64,000 bases of DNA from positions 1,736,001-1,800,000 of the forward strand of contig NZ_JAWDIC010000001.1 in assembly GCF_032464895.1 (NCBI RefSeq), written 5' to 3'. The stretch is from Phycicoccus sp. M110.8 (lineage in GTDB: Bacteria; Actinomycetota; Actinomycetes; Actinomycetales; Dermatophilaceae). Below the pieces are notes generated by a model, which saw only the letters and a list, made by a program, of their open reading frames with translations, was not told where the DNA came from and made no database searches. A program made the position numbers and the translations under genes. Shown here in pieces: positions 57,370-64,000 of this stretch (the first letter of the stretch is position 1; every line of letters starts with the position of its first letter).

Positions 57370-58742
57370 CGGACCGGCACCACTTCCGTGCGGGCCTCCG
57401 CCGCGGCGCTGGGCCCCTCCGGCACCTCGGCCACCGGGCGACGGGCGCGGTCGCTGATCCGCAGCAGCAGCGCGACGAGCGACCAGTTGGCCAGCAGGGA
57501 CGACCCTCCGTAGGACAGGAACGGCATGGTCAGGCCGGTCAGCGGGATGACCCGCGTGACACCGCCGACGACGACGAAGCACTGCAGGGCCACGGAGAAC
57601 GCCAGGCCCGCGGCGAGCAGCTTGCCGAAGCCGTCGCGCACGCCGATCGCCGTGCGCATGCCGCGCTCGACGATGAGGACGTAGCAGATCAGCAGGGCGA
57701 AGACGCCGATCAGCCCGATCTCCTCGCCGAAGCTCGGCACGATGAAGTCGGACTCGGCGAAGTACGTGAGGTCGGGACGTCCGCGACCCAGCCCGGTGCC
57801 GAGGAGGCCTCCCGCGGCCATCCCCATGAGGCCCTTGGCGACCTGGTCGGACTGGCCGGGCGCGAACGGGTCGAGCCACAGCTGCACCCGCTCCTGCACG
57901 TGGCCGAAGATCAGGTACGCGACGTAGGCGCCGGCGCAGAACAGCGTCATGCCGATCGCGATCCACGAGACCCGCTCGGTCGCGACGTAGAGCATGGCGA
58001 CGAACAGGCCGAACAGCAGCAGCGAGGAGCCGAGGTCCGTCTCGAAGACGAGCACGCCGAGCGACAGCACCCACGCCACGAGGATCGGGCCGAGGTCGCG
58101 CCCGCGCGGCAGGGTCAGGCCGAGGACCTTGCGCCCCGCCAGCGACAGGGCGTCACGGGTCTGCACGAGGTAGCCGGCGAAGAAGATCGCCAGCAGGATC
58201 TTGGCGACCTCGCCGGGCTGGAAGGTGAACGGCCCCAGGCCGATCCAGATGCGCGAGCCGTAGACCGACCGCCCGATGCCCGGCACCAGCGGCATGACCA
58301 GCAGGACGAACGCGGCCACTGCCGCCGTGAAGGTGTAGCGGCGCAGGACCCGGTGGTCGCGCAGGAACCAGATGACCCCGGCGGCGATCGCGACCGACAG
58401 CGCGCTCCAGGTGAGCTGCTTGAGCGCCAGCCCCTCGCCGAGGGTGCGCCCGTGCGCGAGGTCGAGCCGGTGGATCATGACGAGGCCGAGGCCGTTGAGC
58501 AGGGTCACGATCGGCAGCAGCAGCGGGTCGGCGTACGCGGCCTTCCAGCGCAGCAGCAGGTGGAAGCCGACGGCGAGCACCAGCAGCCCGGCCACCTGGG
58601 TGGTCAGGCCGGGTGGGACGCTGCCGCTGACGGCGAGCGAGACGTTGACGTAGGCCAGCACGACGATGCCCACGGCCAGCAGCAAGAGCACCAGCTCGAC
58701 GTTGCGGCGGGTGCGCGGGGGGTGGCTCGAGACGGTCGTCAT
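57366..58742 (-). CDS. rodA: SEDS-family peptidoglycan glycosyltransferase (RodA/FtsW)
   Basis: This 458-aa protein has ten or more membrane helices and SEDS signatures: GSRIWIGLGPFTFQPGEVAK, FVFETDLGSSLL-type segment LVFETDLGSSLLLFGLFVA, SDFIVPSFGEEIGLIG and TMPFLSYGGSSLLANW. It polymerises glycan strands from lipid II. Pairing with pbpA and distance from a division cluster favour RodA. ATG start overlaps the pstP stop. Confidence 0.94.
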   Translation of the reverse strand: MTTVSSHPPRTRRNVELVLLLLAVGIVVLAYVNVSLAVSGSVPPGLTTQVAGLLVLAVGFHLLLRWKAAYADPLLLPIVTLLNGLGLVMIHRLDLAHGRTLGEGLALKQLTWSALSVAIAAGVIWFLRDHRVLRRYTFTAAVAAFVLLVMPLVPGIGRSVYGSRIWIGLGPFTFQPGEVAKILLAIFFAGYLVQTRDALSLAGRKVLGLTLPRGRDLGPILVAWVLSLGVLVFETDLGSSLLLFGLFVAMLYVATERVSWIAIGMTLFCAGAYVAYLIFGHVQERVQLWLDPFAPGQSDQVAKGLMGMAAGGLLGTGLGRGRPDLTYFAESDFIVPSFGEEIGLIGVFALLICYVLIVERGMRTAIGVRDGFGKLLAAGLAFSVALQCFVVVGGVTRVIPLTGLTMPFLSYGGSSLLANWSLVALLLRISDRARRPVAEVPEGPSAAAEARTEVVPVR

Positions 58743-60097
58743 GGTGTGGCGGTGGTCGACGGGCTGCTGGTGGGGCTGCCCGACGTGCTCGGAGTTGTCG
58801 TGGTGCTGGTCGACGGCGTCGGGGTGGTCGAGCCGGACCCGTCGCACTCGCCACCGGTCGCGCGCGCCACAGCGCAGCGGGAGGCCTCCATCCGCAGCTG
58901 CTCCACCAGCGTCTCGGCGGCCTTGCGGGTGTCGGTCGAGACGGTCGACTGGACCTTGTTGCGGTAGAAGTCCGGCAGGTCCGCGACCTGCACGTCGGTC
59001 TGCTGGTCGACGTGCGACAACGTCACCGGGCCGATGTTCTGCGACACGCCCTGGAAGACTGCGACCTGCCCGCCGTGCGCCCCGACGAACCACTGGCGCT
59101 GGGTCCAGGCGTATGCCGCGTACGCGCCGCCGCCGATCACCACGAGGACGACGAGCAGAAGGGCGAGCCTGCGCACCCACCGTCCCGGTCCCGCCGGTCC
59201 CTCCTCGGCCAGGGGGACACCGTCGTCGTCCTCCTCCTCACCCGCTGCCTCGCGGGCGAGGGCGGCCGCCTTGCCGGCGGGGGTGAGCGGGATCGGGCGC
59301 GTGCCGCTGCGTCCGCTGCGGGAGGCTGCCGCCCCGACGATCTGCGGCTGCGTCGGGGCGTCCTGCGCGCGCGTGGCGTCGAGGACGTCACCGATGACGA
59401 TCGTGACGTTGTCCGGGGCACCGGCCTTGAGGGCGAGCTCGACGAGCCGGTCGGCGGTGCGGCCCGGGGACTCGCCGGCGGTGAGCACCTCGGCGACGGT
59501 GTCGGCCGCCACGTAGTCGGTGAGGCCGTCGGAGGCGATGAGGTAGCGGTCGCCGACCCGGGCCTCGCGGACGGCGATGTCGGGCTCGTCGTCGGGTGCA
59601 CCGGTGAGGACCCGGGTGACCAGGGACCGCTGCGGGTGGCCGATCGCCTCGTCCGCCGTGATCCGGCCCTCGTCGACCAGGCTCTGGACGAACGAGTGGT
59701 CCTTGGTGATCTGGGTGACCTCGCCGTCGCGGACGAGGAAGGCGCGGGAGTCGCCGATGTGCGCGAGGACCAGCTTGTTGCGCGAGCGCAGGATCGCGAT
59801 GAGCGTCGTGCCCATGCCGTGCAGGCTGGGGTCGCTGCGGACCATGTCGGCGAGCTCGGCGTTCGCCCGCTCGATCCGCTCGAGCAGCGCCTTGCTCGCC
59901 TCGGCGGACCCGTGCGCCTCGTCGTCGAGGTCGACGAGCGCGCCGATGACCACGGAGGAGGCGATGTCGCCCCCGGCGTGCCCGCCCATCCCGTCGGCCA
60001 TGGCGAGCAGCCGGGACCCGGCATACCCGGAGTCCTGGTTCTCCGACCGCACCATCCCGACATCGGAGCGGGCGGCGTAGTTGAACGCGAAGGGCAT
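58739..60097 (-). CDS. pstP: PP2C Ser/Thr phosphatase PstP
   Basis: This 452-aa protein has a PP2C domain (about 5-240) with metal-site motifs RSENQDS, MADGMGGHAGGD, HIGDSRAFLV and ASDGLTDYV, then an acidic linker (GEEEDDDG). One membrane helix (LALLLVVLVVIGGGAYAAYA) and an outer domain (about 330-425) with two cysteines and a Ser/Thr-rich tail follow. It dephosphorylates PknA/PknB and their substrates. The next gene upstream, fhaB, ends 12 nt before it. Confidence 0.95.
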   Translation of the reverse strand: MPFAFNYAARSDVGMVRSENQDSGYAGSRLLAMADGMGGHAGGDIASSVVIGALVDLDDEAHGSAEASKALLERIERANAELADMVRSDPSLHGMGTTLIAILRSRNKLVLAHIGDSRAFLVRDGEVTQITKDHSFVQSLVDEGRITADEAIGHPQRSLVTRVLTGAPDDEPDIAVREARVGDRYLIASDGLTDYVAADTVAEVLTAGESPGRTADRLVELALKAGAPDNVTIVIGDVLDATRAQDAPTQPQIVGAAASRSGRSGTRPIPLTPAGKAAALAREAAGEEEDDDGVPLAEEGPAGPGRWVRRLALLLVVLVVIGGGAYAAYAWTQRQWFVGAHGGQVAVFQGVSQNIGPVTLSHVDQQTDVQVADLPDFYRNKVQSTVSTDTRKAAETLVEQLRMEASRCAVARATGGECDGSGSTTPTPSTSTTTTPSTSGSPTSSPSTTATP

Positions 60098-60109
60098 CGT
60101 GGTCGCTGC

Positions 60110-60613
60110 CTATCGCCGCAGCTCGAGGACGGTCTTGCCGATGCGCAGGCTGGTGCCGGCCTCGACGCGGACGGGCTCGGTGAGCCGCTGGGTGCCGAGC
60201 CAGGTGCCGTTCGTCGAGCCGAGGTCCTCGACGAACCAGGCGCCGTCGCGGTGGAACACCCGGGCGTGCCGCCCGCTGGCGAAGTCGTCGTCGAGGACGA
60301 GGGCACACTCAGGGTTGCGCCCGATCACCGTGCCGGCCTCGCGCAGCGGCAACGAGGTGCCGGTGAGCGAACCCTGGGTGACGACGAGGGTGCGGGGGGC
60401 GGTGGAGTGCGGCTGCCGCTTGGCCGGGCGGGGCTGCTCGCGGGCAGGCGGCGTAGCAGGCCCGCGCGCGGGACGCGCCGGCTTGCGGGGGGTGCGGCTC
60501 ATGACGCGGGTGCCGTAGAGGTCACCGCGCAGCACGCCGACGACGCTGAACACGAAGACCCACAGGAGGACGAGCAGGCCGAGGCGGATGATCGTCAGGG
60601 TGAGCTCACTCAT
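60110..60613 (-). CDS. fhaB: FHA-domain membrane protein FhaB
   Basis: This 167-aa protein has an N-terminal membrane helix (LTIIRLGLLVLLWVFVFSVV), a basic linker and a C-terminal FHA domain (about 75-165) with GTVIGRNPECALVLDD, SGRHARVF and EDLGSTNGTWL. The FHA domain binds phosphothreonine and links kinase signalling to division or wall proteins (FipA in mycobacteria). Confidence 0.95.
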   Translation of the reverse strand: MSELTLTIIRLGLLVLLWVFVFSVVGVLRGDLYGTRVMSRTPRKPARPARGPATPPAREQPRPAKRQPHSTAPRTLVVTQGSLTGTSLPLREAGTVIGRNPECALVLDDDFASGRHARVFHRDGAWFVEDLGSTNGTWLGTQRLTEPVRVEAGTSLRIGKTVLELRR

Positions 60614-60622
60614 GCGGGGACA

Positions 60623-61459
60623 TCACCGCCGACCGGCGCGGTAGACGACAGAGGTGCGGCCCACCGTGATCCGGTCCCCGTCGGACAGGCGCTGGCTGCT
60701 GATCCTCTCGCTGTTGACGAACGTGCCGTTGGTCGAGCCGAGGTCGCGGATGCTCACGACCAGGTGCGGACCGTCGTGGGTGACCCTGATCTCGCTGTGG
60801 CGCCGGGAGATGCCGGGGTCGTCGAGGATGATGTCGGCGCTGTCGTCGCGGCCGAGCACGGTGATGGCACCCATGAGGGGGTAGCGCTCGCCGTCGACGT
60901 CGAGCCACGGCCGGTCGGCCGGGTTGGTGCGGCGGGGCGGTGCCGGCTGGACCGGCGCCTGGCGCTGGGTGGCCTCGAGGCCGTCGGCGTCCGGGGCCGA
61001 GATCGGCGGGGGCACGGGTGCCGGTGCCGAGGGTGCCGGCGCGGAGGGCGCGGGCGTGGAGGCGGCGCGGCTGGGGGCGGCGCCGGGTCGGCGTGCGGTG
61101 GAGGTCCGCAGCCGGAAGACACCGGTCTCGAGGTCGTTGGCGCTGGAGAAGGAGACCTGGATCGGGCCGCCGGGCTGGTAGCGCTGGGACTCGGCGTGCT
61201 CCTGGGCGGCGGCGATGAGCTCGTTCTCGAGCTCCTCGTCGTAGCCGCCGAGACGGTCGTAGTCGGTGTCGGAGAGCTCGACGGTGTACAGGTTGGGGAC
61301 GATGGTGCGCCCGGGGCCGAGGATGGCGGCCCGGTCGTCCATGGCGCGGCGGATCGCGCTCGCGATCTCGACCGGCTGCACCTCGGACTTGAAGGCGCGT
61401 GCGAAGGCACCGTTGACGGCGCGCTCGAGGCGTCGCTCGACGCGGTCGAACAGTCCCAC
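60623..61459 (-). CDS. fhaA: DUF3662-FHA protein FhaA
   Basis: The GTG at 61459 follows GGAAGGAG; 278 aa. An N-terminal DUF3662 domain (about 1-115, MGLFDRVERRLERAVNGAF, RRAMDDRAAILGPGRTIVPN), an Ala/Pro-rich linker and a C-terminal FHA domain (about 195-275, VLGRDDSADIILDD, SRRHSEIRV, RDLGSTNGTFV). In mycobacteria FhaA binds the phosphorylated MviN pseudokinase domain, which is encoded at 2099-4132 here. First gene of the kinase operon. Confidence 0.95.
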   Translation of the reverse strand: MGLFDRVERRLERAVNGAFARAFKSEVQPVEIASAIRRAMDDRAAILGPGRTIVPNLYTVELSDTDYDRLGGYDEELENELIAAAQEHAESQRYQPGGPIQVSFSSANDLETGVFRLRTSTARRPGAAPSRAASTPAPSAPAPSAPAPVPPPISAPDADGLEATQRQAPVQPAPPRRTNPADRPWLDVDGERYPLMGAITVLGRDDSADIILDDPGISRRHSEIRVTHDGPHLVVSIRDLGSTNGTFVNSERISSQRLSDGDRITVGRTSVVYRAGRR

Positions 61460-61571
61460 CGCTCGCACTCCTTCCGTGTGTCCGGCACACGATCGTAACC
61501 GGGTCGGCCGGGTGGAGCCGTGCCGCCGTGCGGAGGGTCGTCCGCAGATGTGCGCCCGCTGGCCACCCGGT

Positions 61572-61601
61572 TTGGCGAACGGTGGGGACGTACCCCACAA
61601 T
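61572..61601 (+). promoter_or_regulatory. tRNA-Leu promoter, TTGGCG-N18-CACAAT
   Basis: TTGGCG (61572-61577) and CACAAT (61596-61601) are 18 nt apart, 13 nt before the mature tRNA. The fhaA promoter must lie in the same 155-nt divergent gap on the other strand; only a lone TACGAT (61492-61497) was seen. Confidence 0.55.
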
Positions 61602-61614
61602 GGGGGCCGTCCAC

Positions 61615-61697
61615 GCGCAAGTGGCGGAACGGCAGACGCGCTGTCTTCAGGTGGCAGTGTCCTTACGGGCGTGGGGGTTCAAATCCCCCCTTGCGCA
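61615..61697 (+). tRNA. tRNA-Leu (anticodon CAG)
   Basis: Acceptor GCGCAAG pairs with CTTGCGC (61690-61696). The D-arm (TGGCGGAACGGCAGACGC), anticodon loop with CAG (GTCTTCAGGTGGC), a long variable arm (GTGTCCTTACGGGCGT) and T-arm (GGGGGTTCAAATCCCCC) fit a class II leucine tRNA. CCA is not encoded. Confidence 0.96.
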
Positions 61698-61699
61698 CT

Positions 61700-61748
61700 G
61701 AACGAAGAAGGACCCCGACACGCTTTTCGTCGGGGTCCTTCTTCGTTC
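61700..61748 (+). terminator. Terminator of tRNA-Leu
   Basis: A perfect 20-bp stem (61700-61719 with 61729-61748) closes a 9-nt loop containing CTTTTC, 2 nt after the tRNA. Confidence 0.88.
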
Positions 61749-61761
61749 ACTTGGTGACACT

Positions 61762-61961
61762 GCGGGATTTGGGAGGAGCGGCGAGGAACGAGCCGCGACG
61801 GCTCCCCCCTTGCGCACGCGAGAACGATGGGCCCCGACCTTCACGGTCGGGGCCCATCGTCGTTTCCGAGGGGCCCATCGTTCTCGCGTCCGGACGGCAC
61901 GGCGGGATTTGGGAGGAGGAAGGTCGCTCTGCGACCGACCGACGGCTCCCCCCTTGCGCAC
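61762..61961. repeat. Repeated tRNA-Leu 3' ends with hairpins
   Basis: The 15-mer TCCCCCCTTGCGCAC that ends the tRNA (61684-61698) recurs at 61803-61817 and 61947-61961, each time as the end of the identical 21-mer starting GACGGC (61797-61817, 61941-61961). Each copy is preceded by GCGGGATTTGGGAGGAG (61762-61778, 61902-61918). Between them lies a double hairpin (16-bp stem 61824-61839/61845-61860; alternative 17-bp pairing 61818-61834/61871-61887). No gene is supported in the 342-nt region 61698-62039. Confidence 0.9.
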
Positions 61962-62039
61962 CCGGGCCCGCCGGTTCGCCGGCGTGGAGACGCGGATCCA
62001 CATGCTGGTGACTGACGACCTGAGCCCCGAAGCGTGGGC

Positions 62040-62396
62040 TCAGACGCTGATCACGATCCACGAGACGGCGCCGATGGTCAGCAGGACGTCGACCAGCAGG
62101 GGCGCCCACGCGGCCGTCCGGCCGGCGAACAGCGCACGTCGGGCCAGGACACCCGAGACCCCGACCGGGACCCAGGTGACGCCGATGCCCAGCACGGCCA
62201 CCAGCAGGGCGAACCACAGGGGTGTCGGGTCGGTCTCCTGCCAGTCGGTGAACGCGTAGGGCAGGTACGCCGCGACGAACCCGGCGGCGAAGGACAGCGG
62301 CAGGGCCAGGAGCACCAGCCAGGACCAGGTGACCAGGTGCCGGTCCGGCTCGCCGTGGCGGCGCTGCGGGCGGACCCTTCGCTCGACCGTGCTCAT
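62040..62396 (-). CDS. Small membrane protein
   Basis: The ATG at 62396 follows GGAGGAG; 118 aa. Three hydrophobic helices (WSWLVLLALPLSFAAGFVAA, LWFALLVAVLGIGVTWVPVG and WAPLLVDVLLTIGAVSWIVI) after a basic, Arg-rich N-terminus. Size, layout and a DosR-like box upstream resemble the protein at 40585-40965. Function unknown. It diverges from the F420/NADP oxidoreductase. Confidence 0.75.
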   Translation of the reverse strand: MSTVERRVRPQRRHGEPDRHLVTWSWLVLLALPLSFAAGFVAAYLPYAFTDWQETDPTPLWFALLVAVLGIGVTWVPVGVSGVLARRALFAGRTAAWAPLLVDVLLTIGAVSWIVISV

Positions 62397-62445
62397 CTGC
62401 CGACTCCTCCCGGGTCCGTCCTGCTGGGTCCAGCCTCGGGGCGTG

Positions 62446-62474
62446 GTGCCGCGGCACGAAGGGCCTTTGGTCAC
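62446..62474. promoter_or_regulatory. Perfect palindrome and DosR-like box in the divergent region
   Basis: GTGCCGCGGCAC (62446-62457) is a 12-bp palindrome. GGGCCTTTGGTCAC (62461-62474; on the minus strand GTGACCAAAGGCCC) resembles the other two DosR-like boxes and lies 65-78 nt before the membrane-protein ATG and 63 nt before the oxidoreductase ATG. Confidence 0.45.
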
Positions 62475-62536
62475 CCGAGGTGCTGCCGACGGTGCTCGCC
62501 CGGAATGCCGGCACGGGGACCGCAGTTGCACCGCTC

Positions 62537-63226
62537 ATGACGACGTGGGGCTTCATCGGCAGTGGTCACATCGGCGGCACCGTCGCCCGGCTCGCGCTGG
62601 CGGCCGGTCACCAGGTGGTGATGAGCAACAGCCGCGGCCCGCAGACCCTGGCGGACCTGGTCGCCGAGCTGGGCCCCGGAGCCCGGGCGGGCACGACGCA
62701 GGAGGCCGCAGAGGCGGGTGACGTCGTCGTGGTGACGATCCCCCTGCGTGCCCTGCGGGACGTCCCCGTCGAGCCACTGCGCGGCAAGGTCGTCATCGAC
62801 ACGATGAACTACTACCCGCAGCGGGACGGCTCGTTCCCCGAGCTCGACGACGAGTCCACGACCTCCTCCGAGCTCCTCCAGCAGCACCTGCCGGAGTCGA
62901 GCGTCGTCAAGGTGTTCAACAACATCTACTTCGAGCACCTCGCGACCTTGGGCCGGCCGTCGGGGGCACCCGACCGCAGTGCGCTGGCGATCGCCGGCGA
63001 CGACCGCGCCGCCAAGGGCACCGTCACCCGGCTGCTCGACGAGGTCGGCTACGACACGGTCGACCTCGGCGCGCTGGCCGAGGGGTGGCGCACCCAGCCG
63101 GACACGGCGGCATACGGGCTCATGTATGCCGCGGACCCCGAGGACTGGTCGGCCGGCGGCCGCCCGGTGCCGGCGTCCGACGTCGCCGACCGCGCGGCGC
63201 AGTCGCGCCGGCGCCACCAGGCCTGA
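62537..63226 (+). CDS. NADPH/F420-dependent oxidoreductase-like protein
   Basis: The ATG at 62537 gives 229 aa. The N-terminal Rossmann motif GFIGSGHIGGTVARLA and the SNSRGPQTL segment match the NADP/F420-dependent oxidoreductase (Fno-like) family; VVIDTMNYYPQRDG and VKVFNNIYFEHL are typical of the group that acts as dinucleotide-binding enzymes. Substrate unknown. F420 use here would fit with the Ddn-like protein at 16952. Confidence 0.88.
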   Translation: MTTWGFIGSGHIGGTVARLALAAGHQVVMSNSRGPQTLADLVAELGPGARAGTTQEAAEAGDVVVVTIPLRALRDVPVEPLRGKVVIDTMNYYPQRDGSFPELDDESTTSSELLQQHLPESSVVKVFNNIYFEHLATLGRPSGAPDRSALAIAGDDRAAKGTVTRLLDEVGYDTVDLGALAEGWRTQPDTAAYGLMYAADPEDWSAGGRPVPASDVADRAAQSRRRHQA

Positions 63227-63271
63227 CCGCGGCGTCGACCCGGCGGAACGGGCGCCGGCAACCGGTCCGGC

Positions 63272-64000
63272 TCAGGCGGTGCTGCCCGTGTTGACGCACA
63301 GCCGCACGACGAGCCCGCCGTGGGGCGTGCCGGGCTCGCAGCGGAACCGCGGGTCGATCGAGGGCAGCGGCCGGCCGGCGTAGGAGACGACCCACACGCG
63401 CCGGTAGCGGTCCTCGGTGCGCGTGGCCGCAGCACCGGTGGCCTGCGGCACCCGGAACCCGACGGTGTGCCCGCGGGGCAGGGCGAGGACGTCGGTGGGG
63501 ACGGGCAGCCGGTCGCCGGTGGCTGCCTCCTCGCGCCGCAGGTAGTACGACATGCCCAGCCGCACCGAGGTGTCGGCCCACACCGCCCCGTCGCCCGGAC
63601 GGGCCCGGGACAGCAGCTCGGAGCTGGCGAGCCGGTAGTCCTCGTGCTGGTAGGACGCCGTCACGACCGAGAGGGTCCCGACGGCGAGGACGGCTGCGGT
63701 GGCACCGGCAGCCACCAGCCGGGCCGCCCGGTGGCGCAGGGTGACGACGGCGCCGGCGAGGACCAGGGACTGGAAGGGCACGACGGGTTCGAGGTAGCGC
63801 GGGACGAACGTCGGCGCCACGACGCTGGCGGCGGCGAGCGCGGCGATCGGCACGACGAGGACCCCGAGCAGCAGCAGGGTGGTGCGCCGCTCGAACACCT
63901 GGGACCGGACCAGCACCAGTGCGGCCACGACGGTCGCCGCGAGCACGAGCGGCCCGCCGGCGAGCAGTGACGCCCCGCCGACGAGTGAGGACGGGGTGAT
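63272..64000 (-). CDS. C-terminal part of a glycosyltransferase-like polytopic membrane protein (partial)
   Basis: The frame is open to the right edge of the window, so the N-terminus is missing; 242 residues are visible. They include at least three hydrophobic helices (LVLAATVVAALVLVRSQ, LLLLGVLVVPIAALAAASVV, LVAAGATAAVLAVGTLSV) and the PRYLEPVVPF segment typical of dolichyl-phosphate-mannose/ArnT-like (GT39/PMT_2) enzymes before the last helices. An extracytoplasmic C-terminal domain with a CEPGTPHGG motif follows. Donor and acceptor cannot be told from this fragment. Confidence 0.7.
   Translation of the reverse strand: MTPSSLVGGASLLAGGPLVLAATVVAALVLVRSQVFERRTTLLLLGVLVVPIAALAAASVVAPTFVPRYLEPVVPFQSLVLAGAVVTLRHRAARLVAAGATAAVLAVGTLSVVTASYQHEDYRLASSELLSRARPGDGAVWADTSVRLGMSYYLRREEAATGDRLPVPTDVLALPRGHTVGFRVPQATGAAATRTEDRYRRVWVVSYAGRPLPSIDPRFRCEPGTPHGGLVVRLCVNTGSTA

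Overview
The window is the replication-origin region of a high-GC actinobacterial chromosome. The gene order murJ-sigM-trxBA-cwlM / parB-parA-rsmG-jag-yidC-yidD-rnpA-rpmH / dnaA-oriC-dnaN-gnd-recF-dciA / gyrB-gyrA-DUF3566-tRNA-Ile-tRNA-Ala / ppi-rhomboid-crgA-DUF881-sortase-pabA / pknB-pknA-pbpA-rodA-pstP-fhaB-fhaA-tRNA-Leu is the one known from Mycobacterium and Streptomyces. Protein style, composition and the overused heptamer GTATGCC/GGCATAC suggest the Micrococcales, probably Intrasporangiaceae/Dermatophilaceae; this is inference and no genus is claimed.

Layout. 1-8.7 kb (+): cell-wall and redox block (DUF6049, MurJ, a pseudokinase that is fused to MurJ in mycobacteria, SigM and a putative anti-sigma factor, thioredoxin system, CwlM). 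8.9-15.0 kb (-): ParB, ParA, RsmG, Jag, YidC, YidD, RnpA and the 45-aa L34 protein, with three perfect parS sites, two of them inside the parA coding sequence. 15.3-19.05 kb: dnaA, then an inserted divergent nitroreductase/TetR pair with three operator-like palindromes, then oriC with its DnaA boxes next to dnaN. 19.05-23.3 kb: dnaN, gnd (unusual basic tail), recF, dciA. 23.3-33.6 kb: an accessory block between dciA and gyrB with a Crp-like regulator, a 60-aa cysteine protein, a four-gene translationally coupled signalling operon (hybrid kinase, response regulator, REC-cyclase, PGM1-like ATP-grasp ligase), a phosphoesterase, an M4 protease fused to an emfourin-like domain, and a lipoprotein. 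33.8-39.9 kb: gyrB, gyrA, DUF3566, tRNA-Ile(GAT), DLW-39 peptide, tRNA-Ala(TGC). 40-48.2 kb: a second accessory block with small membrane/secreted proteins behind DosR-like boxes, selA, and a MauE/MauD-type cluster around a Tat-exported, 20-cysteine, LGFP-repeat protein. 48.3-52.8 kb: cyclophilin, rhomboid protease, CrgA, DUF881, class E sortase, glutamine amidotransferase. 52.8-61.5 kb (-): the Ser/Thr-kinase, penicillin-binding, SEDS, phosphatase and FHA operon, in which six consecutive genes mostly overlap by 4 nt. 61.6-62.0 kb: tRNA-Leu(CAG) followed by repeated copies of its 3' end. 62.0-64 kb: a membrane protein, an F420/NADP-type oxidoreductase and a truncated glycosyltransferase-like gene.

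The core genes connect origin firing (DnaA, DnaN, DciA, gyrase), origin segregation (ParABS) and envelope growth under PknA/PknB control (CwlM, MurJ and its pseudokinase, FhaA, RodA/PbpA, CrgA). The two most promising less-described systems are the 24.3-30.1 kb kinase-cyclase-ligase operon beside a Crp-like regulator, and the 43.1-47.2 kb MADH-light-chain-like/LGFP cluster with its own disulfide machinery but no visible heavy chain.
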